Assembly (NCBI GenBank): GCA_017960065.1
Contig: JAGCZK010000210.1
Coordinates: 1-13,765, forward strand
Direction: 5' to 3'
Source of the DNA: Paludibacteraceae bacterium
GTDB taxonomy: Bacteria; Bacteroidota; Bacteroidia; Bacteroidales; Paludibacteraceae
Length of the DNA: 13,765 bases
Made by a program: the position numbers and the translations under genes. Position 1 is the first letter of the stretch, and each line of letters opens with the position of its first letter. Positions 12,587 through 13,765 of this stretch are shown piece after piece. The notes beneath the pieces are model-generated. The model was not told where the DNA came from, did no database searches, and worked only from the letters and a program-made list of their open reading frames with translations.

Positions 12587-13684
12587 ATGGCAAATATAGA
12601 GAAAAACCGACAAAGTAACTCAGCACAGATTGCAATTATTGCCGAACCACTATTGCGACAATTACGGGAACTCATAGACAACACCCGCAAACGCGTTGCG
12701 TCTGTGGTGAGCGATGAGACGACGCAGCTATATTGGAATGTAGGTAATGCCATTAATACGTTTGTGCTGCAAGGTAGTCGTGCAGAGTACGGAAAACAAA
12801 TTGTCGTATCAGTGTCACGACAATTGGCGGAAGAATATGGCAGTGGGTTTGAGGAAAAGAATGTGCGTCGAATGGTGCAGTTTGCGACTGAATATCAAGA
12901 CTTTGGAATTGTCGCATCACTGATACGACAATTGTCATGGACGCATTTCATCGCTTTAATTCCCATCCGTGAACCGCTCAAACGCTCGTTCTATGAACAG
13001 ATGGCGATAACCGAACACTGGAGTGTGCGCATGCTGCGCGAAAAAATCAGTTCGCAACTCTATGAGCGCACAGCTATCAGTCGCAAGCCGGAAGATACTA
13101 TCAAACATGACATTGCTCTTTTGCGTGACGAAAACAAAATGACACCGGACATGGTGTTCCGAGATCCGTACCTGCTGCATCTTTTCGGACTCAAAGACAC
13201 TTATTCGGAGAAAGACTTGGAGAGTGCTATCGTTGCAGAAATGCAGCGGTTCATTGAAGAGCTCGGTTCTGATTTCGCATTCCTTGCCCGGCAGAAACGG
13301 ATTACCATTGACAACGAGGATTATTATATTGACCTTTTATTCTACCATCGCCGTTTGCATTGCTTGGTGGCAATTGATTTGAAGATTGATTCATTCAAGG
13401 CGGCATACAAAGGTCAGATGGAGTTGTACTTGCGTTGGTTGGAGAAATATGAGCGGGTAGAAGGCGAAAATGCTCCGATTGGTTTGATTCTATGTGCCGG
13501 CAAGAACGACGAGCATGTGGAACTCATGCATTTAGAGGAAAGTAATATCCGCGTAGCAGAATATATGACCATGTTGCCAGACAAGAAAATATTGGAGCAA
13601 AAATTGCAGAAGGCTATCGCGTACGCACGTGAGCGGATGGCAATCCAAGAGCAGAATAAATCAACGTCCAAGCCGAATAGGTGA
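12587..13684 (+). CDS. DUF1016/YhcG-type PD-(D/E)XK nuclease-domain protein
   Basis: A 365-residue cytoplasmic protein with the two-part architecture of the YhcG/DUF1016 family. The DUF1016_N domain (about 18-165) has LYWNVGNAI, YGKQIVVSVSRQL, FEEKNVRRMVQFA and the hallmark RQLSWTHFIALIPI (114-127). The C-terminal PD-(D/E)XK nuclease fold (about 185-340) has DPYLLHLFGL, YYIDLLFYHRRLHCLVAIDLKI and KGQMELYLRWL. Likely catalytic residues are Asp249, Asp264 and Lys266; the usual E-x-K of this family is D-x-K here, which the fold tolerates. Relatives occur beside type I restriction-modification genes and toxin-antitoxin loci, but their role is unproven. No partner gene is visible, only the regulator remnant upstream. 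Codon use is AT-rich compared with the left part of the window, consistent with transfer. Confidence 0.92.
   Translation: MANIEKNRQSNSAQIAIIAEPLLRQLRELIDNTRKRVASVVSDETTQLYWNVGNAINTFVLQGSRAEYGKQIVVSVSRQLAEEYGSGFEEKNVRRMVQFATEYQDFGIVASLIRQLSWTHFIALIPIREPLKRSFYEQMAITEHWSVRMLREKISSQLYERTAISRKPEDTIKHDIALLRDENKMTPDMVFRDPYLLHLFGLKDTYSEKDLESAIVAEMQRFIEELGSDFAFLARQKRITIDNEDYYIDLLFYHRRLHCLVAIDLKIDSFKAAYKGQMELYLRWLEKYERVEGENAPIGLILCAGKNDEHVELMHLEESNIRVAEYMTMLPDKKILEQKLQKAIAYARERMAIQEQNKSTSKPNR
12799..12933. repeat. Two 27-nt palindromic elements in inverted (and direct) arrangement inside the DUF1016 gene
   Basis: Element 1 (12799-12825) has 9-bp arms AATTGTCGT/ACGACAATT around 9 nt. Element 2 (12907-12933) has 8-bp arms AATTGTCG/CGACAATT around 11 nt. 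The 16 nt at 12799-12814 are the exact reverse complement of 12918-12933, and the two elements match at 24 of 27 positions when one is inverted. Both are coding, giving IVVSVSRQL and IVASLIRQL. Confidence 0.85.
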
Positions 13685-13765
13685 GCAGCCGATGCCAAGA
13701 ATCAGATTACGTTATCGCCCTCTCCCCGCCATGTTGCAACGGTTTTTCTTGCAGGTATCACCGGA
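13685..13765. other. Window end, no gene identified
   Basis: The 81 nt after the DUF1016 stop contain an ATG at 13692 whose frame stays open to the window edge (24 codons starting MPRIRLRYRPLP). This is too short to call. No terminator hairpin is visible after the DUF1016 gene. Confidence 0.3.

Overview
The window looks like a chromosome segment of a Bacteroidota member, probably order Bacteroidales. Genes lack Shine-Dalgarno sequences, several are preceded by the Bacteroidota -7 element TAnnTTTG, and many products are lipoproteins with a Cys followed by acidic residues. The core genes are GC-rich, which would suit an Alistipes/Rikenellaceae-like genome, but genus is a guess.

Left part (1-9939): the C-terminal end of an AMP-forming acyl-CoA ligase is followed by proB (glutamate 5-kinase). 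proA (glutamate-5-semialdehyde dehydrogenase) lies about 5.2 kb further on, followed 6 nt later by a Kef-type cation:proton antiporter with a C-terminal USP-like domain. Between proB and proA sits a tandem array of six small lipoproteins alternating between two paralogous types, A and B (A1-B1-A2-B2 // A3-B3). Each has a lipoprotein signal peptide, one bacterial Ig-like (Big_2) domain and a C-terminal domain I do not recognise. The first four share one promoter and end at a strong terminator. The third pair has its own copy of the same promoter, leader and signal peptide (176 nt, 171 identical) and its own terminator. This paired array is the best candidate here for an undescribed system, plausibly surface-exposed and adhesive or ligand-binding. 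No function can be read from the sequence.

Middle part (10035-11983): a Ser/Thr-rich lipoprotein with a terminator, a small membrane protein with repeated YGP motifs (minus strand), a DUF4298 protein, and a convergent lipoprotein of unknown function (minus strand).

Right part (about 12000-13765): this part is visibly more AT-rich and looks acquired. A good promoter leads into a broken locus: a 15-codon orphan ORF, then a heptad-repeat linker (KVTE-type) with a one-base frameshift, then a winged-helix C-terminus like that of AlbA_2/RecG-like ATP-binding regulators. It is followed by an intact DUF1016/YhcG-type PD-(D/E)XK protein, whose gene contains two near-identical palindromic 27-nt elements. 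This reads as the remnant of a defence or restriction island. No RNA genes, CRISPR arrays or insertion sequences were seen.
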